Positions 7,082 to 12,967 of a stretch of DNA of 18,971 nt are shown one piece after another. Source of the stretch: Muribaculaceae bacterium. Lineage in GTDB: Bacteria > Bacteroidota > Bacteroidia > Bacteroidales > Muribaculaceae. The notes under the pieces are model-generated. The model did not search any database and was not told the origin of the DNA. It worked only from the letters and a program-made list of their open reading frames with translations. A program made the position numbers and the translations under genes. The stretch's first letter is position 1; each line of letters begins with the position of its first letter. The DNA lies in assembly GCA_024400895.1 (NCBI GenBank), contig JAKSMA010000016.1, forward strand, positions 1 to 18,971, in the 5' to 3' direction.

Positions 7082-7137
7082 AATTTAGCACCACACTCAT
7101 AGCCGTGAGCGACATGGAACGCTCGCTTCTGTCCTGA
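7078..7137 (+). pseudogene. Truncated 5' end of a VOC/glyoxalase-family gene
   Basis: The ATG overlaps the TfoX-domain stop (ATGA) and opens a frame MKFSTTLIAVSDMERSLLS followed by TGA. The first 17 residues resemble the start of VOC (glyoxalase/bleomycin-resistance) proteins, which typically read M-K-F-x-x-T-L-I-A-V-x-D-M-E-R-S-L followed by F-Y. The match ends exactly where the next conserved residues should begin, and no continuation is evident in any frame before the next promoter at 7184. It looks like a deletion remnant of a gene once coupled to the TfoX-domain gene. A short unrelated ORF is the alternative. Confidence 0.45.
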
Positions 7138-7183
7138 AATTCAACGCTTCGCCCTCCCTTCACCACAACTTCTGTTCCAAATA

Positions 7184-7215
7184 TTTGCTTTTTGGCGAGG
7201 GATTTGGTAATTTTA
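7184..7215 (+). promoter_or_regulatory. Promoter of the ATPase-TOPRIM gene
   Basis: TTTG (7184-7187), a 20-nt spacer and TAATTTTA (7208-7215) match the consensus except for the last base of the -7 box. It gives a 5' leader of about 25 nt. Confidence 0.5.
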
Positions 7216-7245
7216 CGTCATTAAGTAATACCAAATAAAAACTCT

Positions 7246-8823
7246 ATGGAACTCCTACTTCCGAAGAAGACCAACAGCGCAGAGCAACTGGTGCTCAAAG
7301 ACGCCCGCCAAGTGACCGTGATCGGTGCCAACGGCAGCGGCAAAACACGCTTCTGCAACCAGATAATGAAACTCTGCGGCGACAAGGCTTTCCGCCTTTG
7401 CGCCATGCGTGCACTGTTTCCCGAAACACGCAGCGAAGTGATGCCGGGCTCTATCAACGACATTTTCAACAAGTTGAACGAATCCAACCCACTTCTCAAA
7501 AGCCTTGCCAACACCGAATTCGACAAGTTGGTACACATCATGCTCACAGAAGAATTCCACGACTTGATGCGCTACAAGGCACACCTGCTCATGAAGGAAG
7601 AATTGGATGTGCCCAAAACCAAGCTCGACACCACCGTAAAAATGTGGCAAGAGGTATTTCCCAAAAACAAAGTGCTACGCGAAGGCGGCAAACTCGTGTT
7701 CAAGAACGAGGGCAACGCCGACCGCTATTCATCACCCCGCTTGAGCGACGGCGAAAAGGCGGTGCTCTACTACATCGGTGCCGTGCAGTTTGCCATGCCG
7801 GGTGCCGTGATTCTTGTCGACGACCCCGAATCGTTTATCCACACTTCAATTATGACCACACTGTGGAATGTGATTGAAGAAATTCGCCCCGACTGCACTT
7901 TCGTGTACAACACACACAACCTCGACTTCGCTTCGTCGCGCATCGACAACCGCTGTGTGTGGGTAAAAAACTACGACCCTGCCAACCAATCGTGGGACTA
8001 CGAAGTGATGAATTCGAGCAGCCACCTCAGCGAAGGCATCTACCTCGACATATTGGGCAGCCGCAAGCCCGTGCTCTTCATCGAAGGCGACGACACCCAC
8101 AGCATCGACGGCAAGCTCTACCCACTCATCTTCCGCGAATACACCGTGAAGCCACTCGGCAGCTGCAACAAGGTGATAGAAAGCGTGCGTTCGTTCAACG
8201 ATTTGCAGTCGTTCCACCAGCTCAACAGTTGGGGCATCGTAGACCGCGACCGACGCGACGACAAAGAAGTGGAATACCTGCGGGCCAAGAAAATCCTTGT
8301 ACCCGGGGTGGCTGAAGTGGAAAACATTCTGCTGCTCGAAGGTGTAATCAAAGCCGTGGCACGCCACCGCAAGAAAGATTCCGATGAGGTGTTCCGCCGA
8401 GTGAAAGGAGCCGTGATGCGGATGTTCGACAACCAGTTGAAACAACAGGCGCTGCAGCATGTGCGTCATCGCGTGAAACACGACGTGGAGGTAAGAATCG
8501 ACAAGCGTTTCACAAATATCGGTGCCCTTGAAGAGCACATGATCGACCTTGTAAAAGAAATTGACCCACGAACCACTTACGACAACCTTTGCCGTCAGTT
8601 CCACACTTACCTCAACAAGGGCGACTATGCCCAGGTGCTCCGTGTGTTCAACCAAAAGAACATGCTGCCCGACTGCAATGTGGCAGGGCTGCTCGGACTT
8701 GAAGACAAAAAAGCCTATATCAACGCCGTGCTCAACATCCTCAAGAGCGGCGGGCCTGACGCAGAAGCCATTCGCACCACCATCAAAGCCTGCTTCGGCC
8801 TCCAAAAGCCCCTCTTGGAATGA
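7246..8823 (+). CDS. ABC-type ATPase fused to a DUF4435/TOPRIM-like domain
   Basis: The 525-aa cytoplasmic protein has an N-terminal ABC/SMC-type ATPase: Walker A GANGSGKT (27-34), signature RLSDGEKAV (165-173), Walker B VILVDDPES (188-196) and an H-loop YNTHN (221-225). The C-terminal part from about 274 resembles DUF4435/TOPRIM nucleases: VLFIEGDD (276-283, acidic Glu280), GIVDRDRRDD (330-339, the DxD of TOPRIM) and AEVENILLLEG (356-366, Glu359). ATPase-TOPRIM order is shared with OLD nucleases and, as two proteins or a fusion, with AriA-AriB of the PARIS anti-phage system. The insertion between Walker A and signature is short (about 130 residues), without a long coiled coil. Base composition resembles the host genes and I recall close relatives across Bacteroides and Prevotella, so a conserved DNA-maintenance role is as likely as defence. 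All catalytic motifs look intact. Confidence 0.82.
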   Translation: MELLLPKKTNSAEQLVLKDARQVTVIGANGSGKTRFCNQIMKLCGDKAFRLCAMRALFPETRSEVMPGSINDIFNKLNESNPLLKSLANTEFDKLVHIMLTEEFHDLMRYKAHLLMKEELDVPKTKLDTTVKMWQEVFPKNKVLREGGKLVFKNEGNADRYSSPRLSDGEKAVLYYIGAVQFAMPGAVILVDDPESFIHTSIMTTLWNVIEEIRPDCTFVYNTHNLDFASSRIDNRCVWVKNYDPANQSWDYEVMNSSSHLSEGIYLDILGSRKPVLFIEGDDTHSIDGKLYPLIFREYTVKPLGSCNKVIESVRSFNDLQSFHQLNSWGIVDRDRRDDKEVEYLRAKKILVPGVAEVENILLLEGVIKAVARHRKKDSDEVFRRVKGAVMRMFDNQLKQQALQHVRHRVKHDVEVRIDKRFTNIGALEEHMIDLVKEIDPRTTYDNLCRQFHTYLNKGDYAQVLRVFNQKNMLPDCNVAGLLGLEDKKAYINAVLNILKSGGPDAEAIRTTIKACFGLQKPLLE

Positions 8824-8863
8824 GTAACGGCACAAAGAGCCCAATCACATCCTCAATCCATAA

Positions 8864-8898
8864 GGCCGCACACTCCCATATGTGCGGCCAATTTCTTT
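8864..8898 (+). terminator. Terminator of the ATPase-TOPRIM gene
   Basis: A perfect 9-bp GC-rich stem, GGCCGCACA (8864-8872) with TGTGCGGCC (8881-8889), has an 8-nt loop and is followed by AATTTCTTT. It lies 40 bp after the stop codon. Confidence 0.75.
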
Positions 8899-9091
8899 CA
8901 GCAAAAAGCACTCACCCATAAATTGCGAAAAACTTATTGGAAGAATTCCTAATTAGTTCCATCCGCAACCCACAACCAGGGAAACAGAATGTGCCGAAAG
9001 GGATTTTTGTGTGTATGCGTGAATGATGAGAAATTTTTGTTTCGAACAGTATGCTGCTTTATCTTTCAAGCACGAAACTGAATCACACAAA

Positions 9092-9118
9092 ACACCTGAA
9101 ACACCTGAAACACCCGAA
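9092..9118. repeat. 9-bp tandem repeat (ACACCTGAA), three units
   Basis: ACACCTGAA at 9092-9100 and 9101-9109, then ACACCCGAA at 9110-9118, with a partial fourth unit after it. The nine-base period would encode Pro-Glu-Thr on the plus strand or Val-Ser-Gly on the minus strand. A related GAAACACCTGAA recurs at about 9313-9324. Confidence 0.8.
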
Positions 9119-9587
9119 ACACCTTTTCGATACCATTTTGGCAGTGGAATGGGTGTGTATCTCGTTGTGAATAAAGAAGATGGCGTGGCTTTGTGGTTAA
9201 ATTTTCTATTGGAAACTGTAAGCGAACACCTGTCGCGAGATTGCGATTTGGTAGCCGTAGGGCTTTTTGAAACTAAGAATGGATAATCGCCATTAAAAAT
9301 AATACGCAGGGTGAAACACCTGAATGGGAGTTAAGGAGTGAAGAAGTTATCGCTCCTGCGTCGCTCGGAAGTTAAGACGATACCGAAATGCCAATACGTA
9401 AAAGAACTCTGGCGCGAAGATAGGTATTTCACAAAGCGATGGCAATAGCAAAAAGGGGATGTTTTTTGAAAAGTCAACGAGTGTTGGAGAGAAATACACC
9501 GATTATATCCAATTTAAACCCAGAAAGTTCATAGATGCATAAGGCTATCTTTTGTTTCTCACAGGCAGGGTTATCCGAGTTATTTCC

Positions 9588-9595
9588 TACTTTTG
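9588..9595 (+). promoter_or_regulatory. Orphan -7 promoter element
   Basis: TACTTTTG extended to TTTGCA matches the -7 consensus fully but has no good -33 TTTG. It precedes only short open frames (ATG 9619, 49 codons; ATG 9646, 16 codons), so it may be left from a decayed gene. Confidence 0.4.
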
Positions 9596-9645
9596 CAATA
9601 TACAAAAAAAGAGAAAAAATGACCAATCGTTTGGTTTTGAAAATA

Positions 9646-9696
9646 TGTTTTCCCAAAATTCCCATAATTTCGATACACAAGAAGCAAGAGGTTGAT
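9646..9696 (+). pseudogene. Possible 5' remnant of a TPR-type protein gene
   Basis: The frame MFSQNSHNFDTQEARG then TGA resembles the N-terminus of Bacteroidales tetratricopeptide proteins, which often begin with a short Asn/Ser-rich stretch and FDTxEAR. The next codons in a shifted frame read RLIH, again as expected, and are then interrupted by a stop. It lies about 45 nt downstream of the orphan -7 box. The similarity is short and from memory, so this is tentative. Confidence 0.25.
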
Positions 9697-9796
9697 TCAC
9701 TGAACATTTATAGTGACAAATTCAGAATCCCGGGTCCCGGAGTAGTACTAATGCTGCATCGTTTGTAACAATTGTGCACATGTATAGTACACACAA

Positions 9797-9836
9797 AAAC
9801 AGAATCAGAGCCATTCTCACGAGTGGCTCTGATTCT
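9797..9836 (-). terminator. Terminator of the NlpC/P60 gene
   Basis: A perfect 13-bp stem, AGAATCAGAGCCA (9801-9813) with TGGCTCTGATTCT (9824-9836), encloses a 10-nt loop. On the minus strand it is followed by GTTTTTGTGT. It lies 47 bp beyond the NlpC/P60 stop codon. Confidence 0.85.
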
Positions 9837-9882
9837 ATATATATTACGAATTATTCTATTATTCTACTTTCTTGAGAGTGGC

Positions 9883-10434
9883 TTATTCAATCACGCGGCA
9901 AGCACCCATATAGCGTACCACATAGTAGCTTTCGGTTGAGTGGCTTTCGCGAACACCACGACTTGCTGCGTGGATAAACTTGAATGTGCCATTGCCGTTG
10001 TCGGCTTCAGTAACGATACCCACATGGCCAATTCTGTTGCCACGAGCGCGACCGTTGAAGAATACGAGGTCGCCAGGTTTGAGTTCGTTGCGGCTCACGC
10101 TACGTCCGTTGTTGGCCTGACCACCAGAGGTGCGGTCAAGGTTGTAGCCGAACTGACGGAACACGTAGCTGGTGAAACCTGAGCAGTCGAATGCGCCTGG
10201 ACGAGAAGCACCATATACATAAGGAGTGCCACGGAATGAGAATGCAAGCTTGAGCAATGCATCCACTTTCTGGCCGGTATAATTGAGGGCAGAATTTGCC
10301 ATTTGTTGTTCTACCGTTCCACGATTGTGTTCGTTGGTGTTTGCAAGGCGTTGTGCATTCATCGCGAAGCACGCGAGTGCCATTACAAAAACGATAAAGA
10401 TACGAGTAGTAGAGTTTTTTATATTGTATGTCAT
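9883..10434 (-). CDS. Secreted NlpC/P60-family peptidoglycan peptidase
   Basis: The 183-aa protein has a signal peptide with a hydrophobic core at about 11-24 and probable cleavage after MNA at 27. The catalytic NlpC/P60 domain covers about 52-183. The triad is visible: Cys84 in FDCSGF, His137 in RIGHVGIV and His155 in KFIHAAS. TPYVYGASRPGAFDCSG and LKPGDLVFFNG are typical family motifs. Such enzymes cut the D-Glu-diaminopimelate type peptide bonds of the cell wall in the periplasm. There is no SH3 or LysM targeting domain, only the catalytic core, so it is a minimal member. It is a single-gene unit with its own promoter and terminator. Confidence 0.92.
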   Translation of the reverse strand: MTYNIKNSTTRIFIVFVMALACFAMNAQRLANTNEHNRGTVEQQMANSALNYTGQKVDALLKLAFSFRGTPYVYGASRPGAFDCSGFTSYVFRQFGYNLDRTSGGQANNGRSVSRNELKPGDLVFFNGRARGNRIGHVGIVTEADNGNGTFKFIHAASRGVRESHSTESYYVVRYMGACRVIE

Positions 10435-10452
10435 ATAATTTCTTTGTTTTTG

Positions 10453-10466
10453 AGGAGATTTCTCCT
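10453..10466. repeat. Short palindrome in the NlpC/P60 leader
   Basis: AGGAGA and TCTCCT face each other across 2 nt (10453-10466) between the promoter and the start codon. It could be an operator or a small RNA hairpin; it is too far from the ATG (about 20 nt) to be the ribosome binding site. Confidence 0.35.
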
Positions 10467-10477
10467 TGTTTGCATTT

Positions 10478-10509
10478 CAAAGATACTACAATATAAAATG
10501 GCACACAAA
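10478..10509 (-). promoter_or_regulatory. Promoter of the NlpC/P60 gene
   Basis: On the minus strand, TTTG (10506-10509), a 20-nt spacer and TATCTTTG (10478-10485) match the Bacteroidetes consensus completely. The leader is about 40 nt. Confidence 0.85.
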
Positions 10510-10532
10510 TAAGTGAAACGTTCTTAAACATT

Positions 10533-10623
10533 TACTTTTGTAAACCCCGGCAAGCCCATTTCTGTGTATTTCAAGGCAATCTACCCCACTCAGGGGTACC
10601 ATCTTGCTATTTGGTTTTACAAA
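10533..10623 (+). ncRNA. Possible structured RNA element with its own -7 box
   Basis: A -7-like TACTTTTG (10533-10540) leads into a nested set of inverted repeats: TTTGTAAACC (10537-10546) with GGTTTTACAAA (10613-10623, one bulged base), GCAAG (10550-10554) with CTTGC (10603-10607), and TACCCC (10582-10587) with GGGGTA (10593-10598). They could fold as one long stem-loop. It lies between divergent gene starts, has no reading frame, and matches no RNA family I know. There is no good -33 box, and the outer arm overlaps the -7 box, so either a small RNA or a DNA-level regulatory site is possible. Confidence 0.3.
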
Positions 10624-10698
10624 TTCCTATGCTTTAAAACATAAAACTTTTACACATTTTAACAATAAAACATATCTGTAAACGTATATTTTTACGCA

Positions 10699-10730
10699 TT
10701 TTTGCACAAATACCGCCAAGTGTGCAAAAA
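10699..10730. repeat. Perfect 10-bp inverted repeat upstream of nicotinamidase gene
   Basis: TTTTTGCACA (10699-10708) faces TGTGCAAAAA (10721-10730) with a 12-nt spacer, half-sites 22 bp apart. It sits about 95 bp upstream of the nicotinamidase -33 box. Its left half is part of a 20-bp stretch nearly identical to the -33 region of the TfoX-domain gene (6706-6724). Confidence 0.55.
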
Positions 10731-10824
10731 CCAAGAGCAGCAATTTTTGCCATCATCAACACGCAATTGCAGTCAACGAAAAGTAGAAGTTCACACATTA
10801 ATTTAATAAAAAGCGAATACGCAT

Positions 10825-10855
10825 TTTGCCGATAGTTATTTTTTCAGTAATTTTG
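10825..10855 (+). promoter_or_regulatory. Promoter of the nicotinamidase gene
   Basis: TTTG (10825-10828), a 19-nt spacer and TAATTTTG (10848-10855) are a full consensus match. Transcription would start about 12 nt before the ATG at 10874; it may also feed trmD and the genes after it. Confidence 0.82.
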
Positions 10856-10873
10856 TCGTAAATTAGAATAACT

Positions 10874-11464
10874 ATGAACGATAGGAAAATGCTTATTGTG
10901 GTAGACCCGCAAATCGACTTCATCAGCGGGTCGCTGCCAGTGCCAGGCGCTGCCGAAGCAATGGACCGCCTGACCGATTTCATCAAAGCGCATGGCAGCA
11001 ACTACACGCTGATAGTGGTGACCAACGACTGGCACCCCTACGACCACTGCTCGTTTGCCCCAAATGGAGGGCCATGGCCTGTGCACTGTGTGCAGAACAG
11101 CGAAGGAGCAGCCACCTATTGGCCTTTGCTTGAAGCCATCTACCAATGCGAGACCTCTGCCATCTTCCTTCAGAAAGGCGACTTGCAACACCGCGAAGAG
11201 TATTCTATCGTTCAGAACAGCGGCGCACGCGAATTCTTTGATTTCACGCTCGACAACTCACAGGTGCCCGATGAAGCCAACCAATACCAGATGGTGGATG
11301 TGTGTGGCATTGCCGGTGACGTGTGCGTGCTCAACACGCTTCGCGACCTGCTTCCCATCGTGGGTGCAGAGCGCCTCCGCGTGCTCACCAGGTTTGCCCC
11401 ATCGCTCGACGGCGGCAAGGCACTGACGGCGTTTGTTGAGGAAAACCACCTCTCTACGCTATAA
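10874..11464 (+). CDS. pncA: Nicotinamidase (isochorismatase-like hydrolase)
   Basis: The 196-aa protein hydrolyses nicotinamide to nicotinate and ammonia in NAD salvage. The isochorismatase-fold catalytic triad is visible as Asp11 (VVDPQIDF), Lys101 (LQKGD) and Cys151 (CGIAGDVCVLNT). The metal site typical of PncA is Asp52, His54 and His71, with His58 nearby (NDWHPYDHCSF, GPWPVHC). That D-x-H plus GPWPVHC pattern separates nicotinamidases from other family members, so the assignment is good. The start has a well-placed promoter just upstream. trmD follows after 64 nt in the same direction. Confidence 0.9.
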   Translation: MNDRKMLIVVDPQIDFISGSLPVPGAAEAMDRLTDFIKAHGSNYTLIVVTNDWHPYDHCSFAPNGGPWPVHCVQNSEGAATYWPLLEAIYQCETSAIFLQKGDLQHREEYSIVQNSGAREFFDFTLDNSQVPDEANQYQMVDVCGIAGDVCVLNTLRDLLPIVGAERLRVLTRFAPSLDGGKALTAFVEENHLSTL

Positions 11465-11528
11465 ACTTGGCAAGGCAAACATTATTTTCTAACTTTATCG
11501 ACGAATTTAAAACAAAAGAAACCACGAT

Positions 11529-12203
11529 ATGAGAATCGACATACTTTCTGTGATGCCCGAAATGCTTGAGTCGCCACTGCACTGCTCAATTCTGCAACGC
11601 GCCCAAGACAAAGGACTCGTGGAAATTCACGTGCACAACCTGCGCGACTGGTCGCTGCGAAAGCACAAAAAGGTGGACGACTACCCATTCAGCGGCGAAG
11701 CTGGCATGGTGATGCAAATTGAGCCTGTGCACCGCTGTATTGAGCACTTGATGAGCGAACGCCACTACGACGAGGTGATTTTCACTTCGCCCGACGGCGA
11801 CATCCTCGACCAGCCTATGGCCAACACGCTTTCGCTTGCCGAAAACATCATCATCCTCTGCGGCCACTACAAAGGTGTGGATTACCGCATACGCGAGCAC
11901 CTCATCACCAAGGAGATATCCATTGGCAATTATGTGCTCACTGGCGGCGAATTGCCTGCTGCAGTGATTGCCGACTCTATCGTGCGACTCATCCCTGGCG
12001 CCATTGGCGACGAACAGAGCGCACTGAGCGACTCTTTCCAGGACAACCTGCTTGAAGCACCTGTCTACACTCGCCCCGCCGACTACAACGGCTGGAAAGT
12101 GCCCGAAATTCTTTTGAGCGGCAACCAAGCAAAAATTGAAGAATGGAAAATGCAGCAAGCACTCGAGCGCACAAAGCGCCTCCGCCCCGACCTTTTAAAA
12201 TAA
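11529..12203 (+). CDS. trmD: tRNA (guanine-37-N1)-methyltransferase
   Basis: The 224-aa enzyme uses S-adenosylmethionine to methylate G37 next to the anticodon, preventing frameshifts. The trefoil-knot SPOUT signature is present: [10 protein letters not shown] (54-63), [13 protein letters not shown] (109-121), [14 protein letters not shown] (131-144) and [19 protein letters not shown] (165-183), with the likely catalytic Asp168. One deviation: Asn134 where most homologues I know have Asp in SIGDYVL. Length is normal. A weak -7-like TAACTTTA (11490-11497) lies 30 bp upstream, so it may have its own promoter as well as read-through from pncA. The septum gene follows after 27 nt. Confidence 0.95.
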   Translation: MRIDILSVMPEMLESPLHCSILQRAQDKGLVEIHVHNLRDWSLRKHKKVDDYPFSGEAGMVMQIEPVHRCIEHLMSERHYDEVIFTSPDGDILDQPMANTLSLAENIIILCGHYKGVDYRIREHLITKEISIGNYVLTGGELPAAVIADSIVRLIPGAIGDEQSALSDSFQDNLLEAPVYTRPADYNGWKVPEILLSGNQAKIEEWKMQQALERTKRLRPDLLK

Positions 12204-12230
12204 TAACGCATAAAAAACACTTGAAGAAAA

Positions 12231-12545
12231 ATGGAAATATTTGGCAAAGACATAAAACGCCCTTCATGGATACCCCGATGGATGAGTTTCACCTTGGTGG
12301 TAGTTGTCGCTGTGATTGCCGGTCTCTTTTTCATAGGGCCTAACAATTTCATGAGAGTGGTGGAGCTGAAGAAGGAAATCAAGGAATTGAAAACCGAAAT
12401 CAAAGCCAACCGCGACAGCACCAACATCTACGAAGCCAAAACTCGCGAGCTCAACACCGACAAGGTGTCGCTGGAGCGCATCGCCCGCGAAAAATACGGA
12501 ATGAAGCGCCTCAACGAAGATGTGTATATCACCGAAATACCCTAA
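12231..12545 (+). CDS. DivIC/FtsB-family septum formation protein
   Basis: The 104-aa protein has a short cytoplasmic N-terminus, one membrane segment (about 20-37, FTLVVVVAVIAGLFFIG), then a charged coiled coil (about 42-80, VVELKKEIKELKTEIKANRD) and a short conserved end, LERIAREKYGMKRLNEDVY. This is the layout of DivIC/FtsB, a bitopic divisome protein that acts with FtsL and FtsQ at the septum in the periplasm. The READKYG-like ending (here AREKYGM) is a family hallmark. It lies 27 nt after trmD and 6 nt before a membrane protein gene, so it is probably in an operon with both. Confidence 0.88.
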   Translation: MEIFGKDIKRPSWIPRWMSFTLVVVVAVIAGLFFIGPNNFMRVVELKKEIKELKTEIKANRDSTNIYEAKTRELNTDKVSLERIAREKYGMKRLNEDVYITEIP

Positions 12546-12551
12546 CCCGCT

Positions 12552-12935
12552 ATGCTTTCAGAAAAAGGTAAACAAAAAGCTCAATACATCATGCTGTCGG
12601 CCGCCATGCTCATATTGGTGGTGACAGCGATGCTCCCCCTCCTCAACATCTACTGGGAAGGCTCAAAATGGATTTTCGCTTTTGGCGCTGTGCTTGCACT
12701 TGCCGAGCGACTCACCGAACGCTACAAAGGCGACAACTTACGTGTGCGCCGCCTCTACATGATGGGAAAAATTTCGGCCCTGCTTTATTGCGTATCGGCC
12801 TATCTGCTCATTTTTGCTCCCACAGGAAAAACCACCGACTGGCTGGCATTCCTCATGGCGGGCGCTGTGATGCAAATCTACTGCATGCTGGTCTACGACC
12901 ACGTGATGAAGAAGGAAGAACAGAAAAAAAAATAA
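12552..12935 (+). CDS. Small multi-pass membrane protein of unknown function
   Basis: The 127-aa protein has four hydrophobic segments (about 12-32, 39-53, 70-89 and 95-116) and a lysine-rich C-terminus (KKEEQKKK), so both ends are probably cytoplasmic. Between segments 2 and 3 is a basic loop (LAERLTERYKGDNLRVRRLY). I do not recognise a family. It starts 6 nt after the DivIC/FtsB-like gene, which suggests co-expression and possibly an envelope or division role, but this rests only on position. Confidence 0.75.
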   Translation: MLSEKGKQKAQYIMLSAAMLILVVTAMLPLLNIYWEGSKWIFAFGAVLALAERLTERYKGDNLRVRRLYMMGKISALLYCVSAYLLIFAPTGKTTDWLAFLMAGAVMQIYCMLVYDHVMKKEEQKKK

Positions 12936-12967
12936 ATAACACGGATATCAACTAAAACATAAGCGAA

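Larger units (their letters stand above)
8899..9800. other. About 0.9 kb without a convincing gene; probably decayed sequence
   Basis: Reading frames here are short, have no recognisable domains and lie on both strands. The longest (9023-9286, plus, 87 codons) is dominated by a KTPETPETPETPF stretch encoded by a 9-bp tandem repeat and is not convincing. Around 9310-9380 there are loose repeats of GTTAAGGAG/GTTAAGACG type and a second copy of GAAACACCTGAA. A lone -7 box at 9588-9595 precedes two overlapping short frames at 9619 and 9646. The likeliest reading is a degraded gene or the scar of a lost element. Confidence 0.45.

Noticed and set aside
8790..8823. tRNA or other RNA gene at gene ends and in spacers
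   Set aside because: No cloverleaf, CCA-adjacent T-arm or rRNA-like sequence was found anywhere in the window.
7846..8844. 332-codon minus-strand frame opposite the ATPase-TOPRIM gene
   Set aside because: Antisense shadow caused by GC-rich codon bias; Val/His-rich composition typical of reverse translation of this genome's genes.
9092..9118. Possible CRISPR array
   Set aside because: The units are 9 bp and adjacent, with no spacers and no cas genes.
9023..9286. 87-codon plus-strand frame with PETPETPET
   Set aside because: No domain, low-complexity repeat, no promoter, and the minus strand is equally open; not called as a gene.
9535..9768. 77-codon plus-strand frame
   Set aside because: No recognisable domain; overlaps an opposite-strand frame of equal length and the -7 box at 9588. 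A 49-codon version from 9619 is possible but unsupported.
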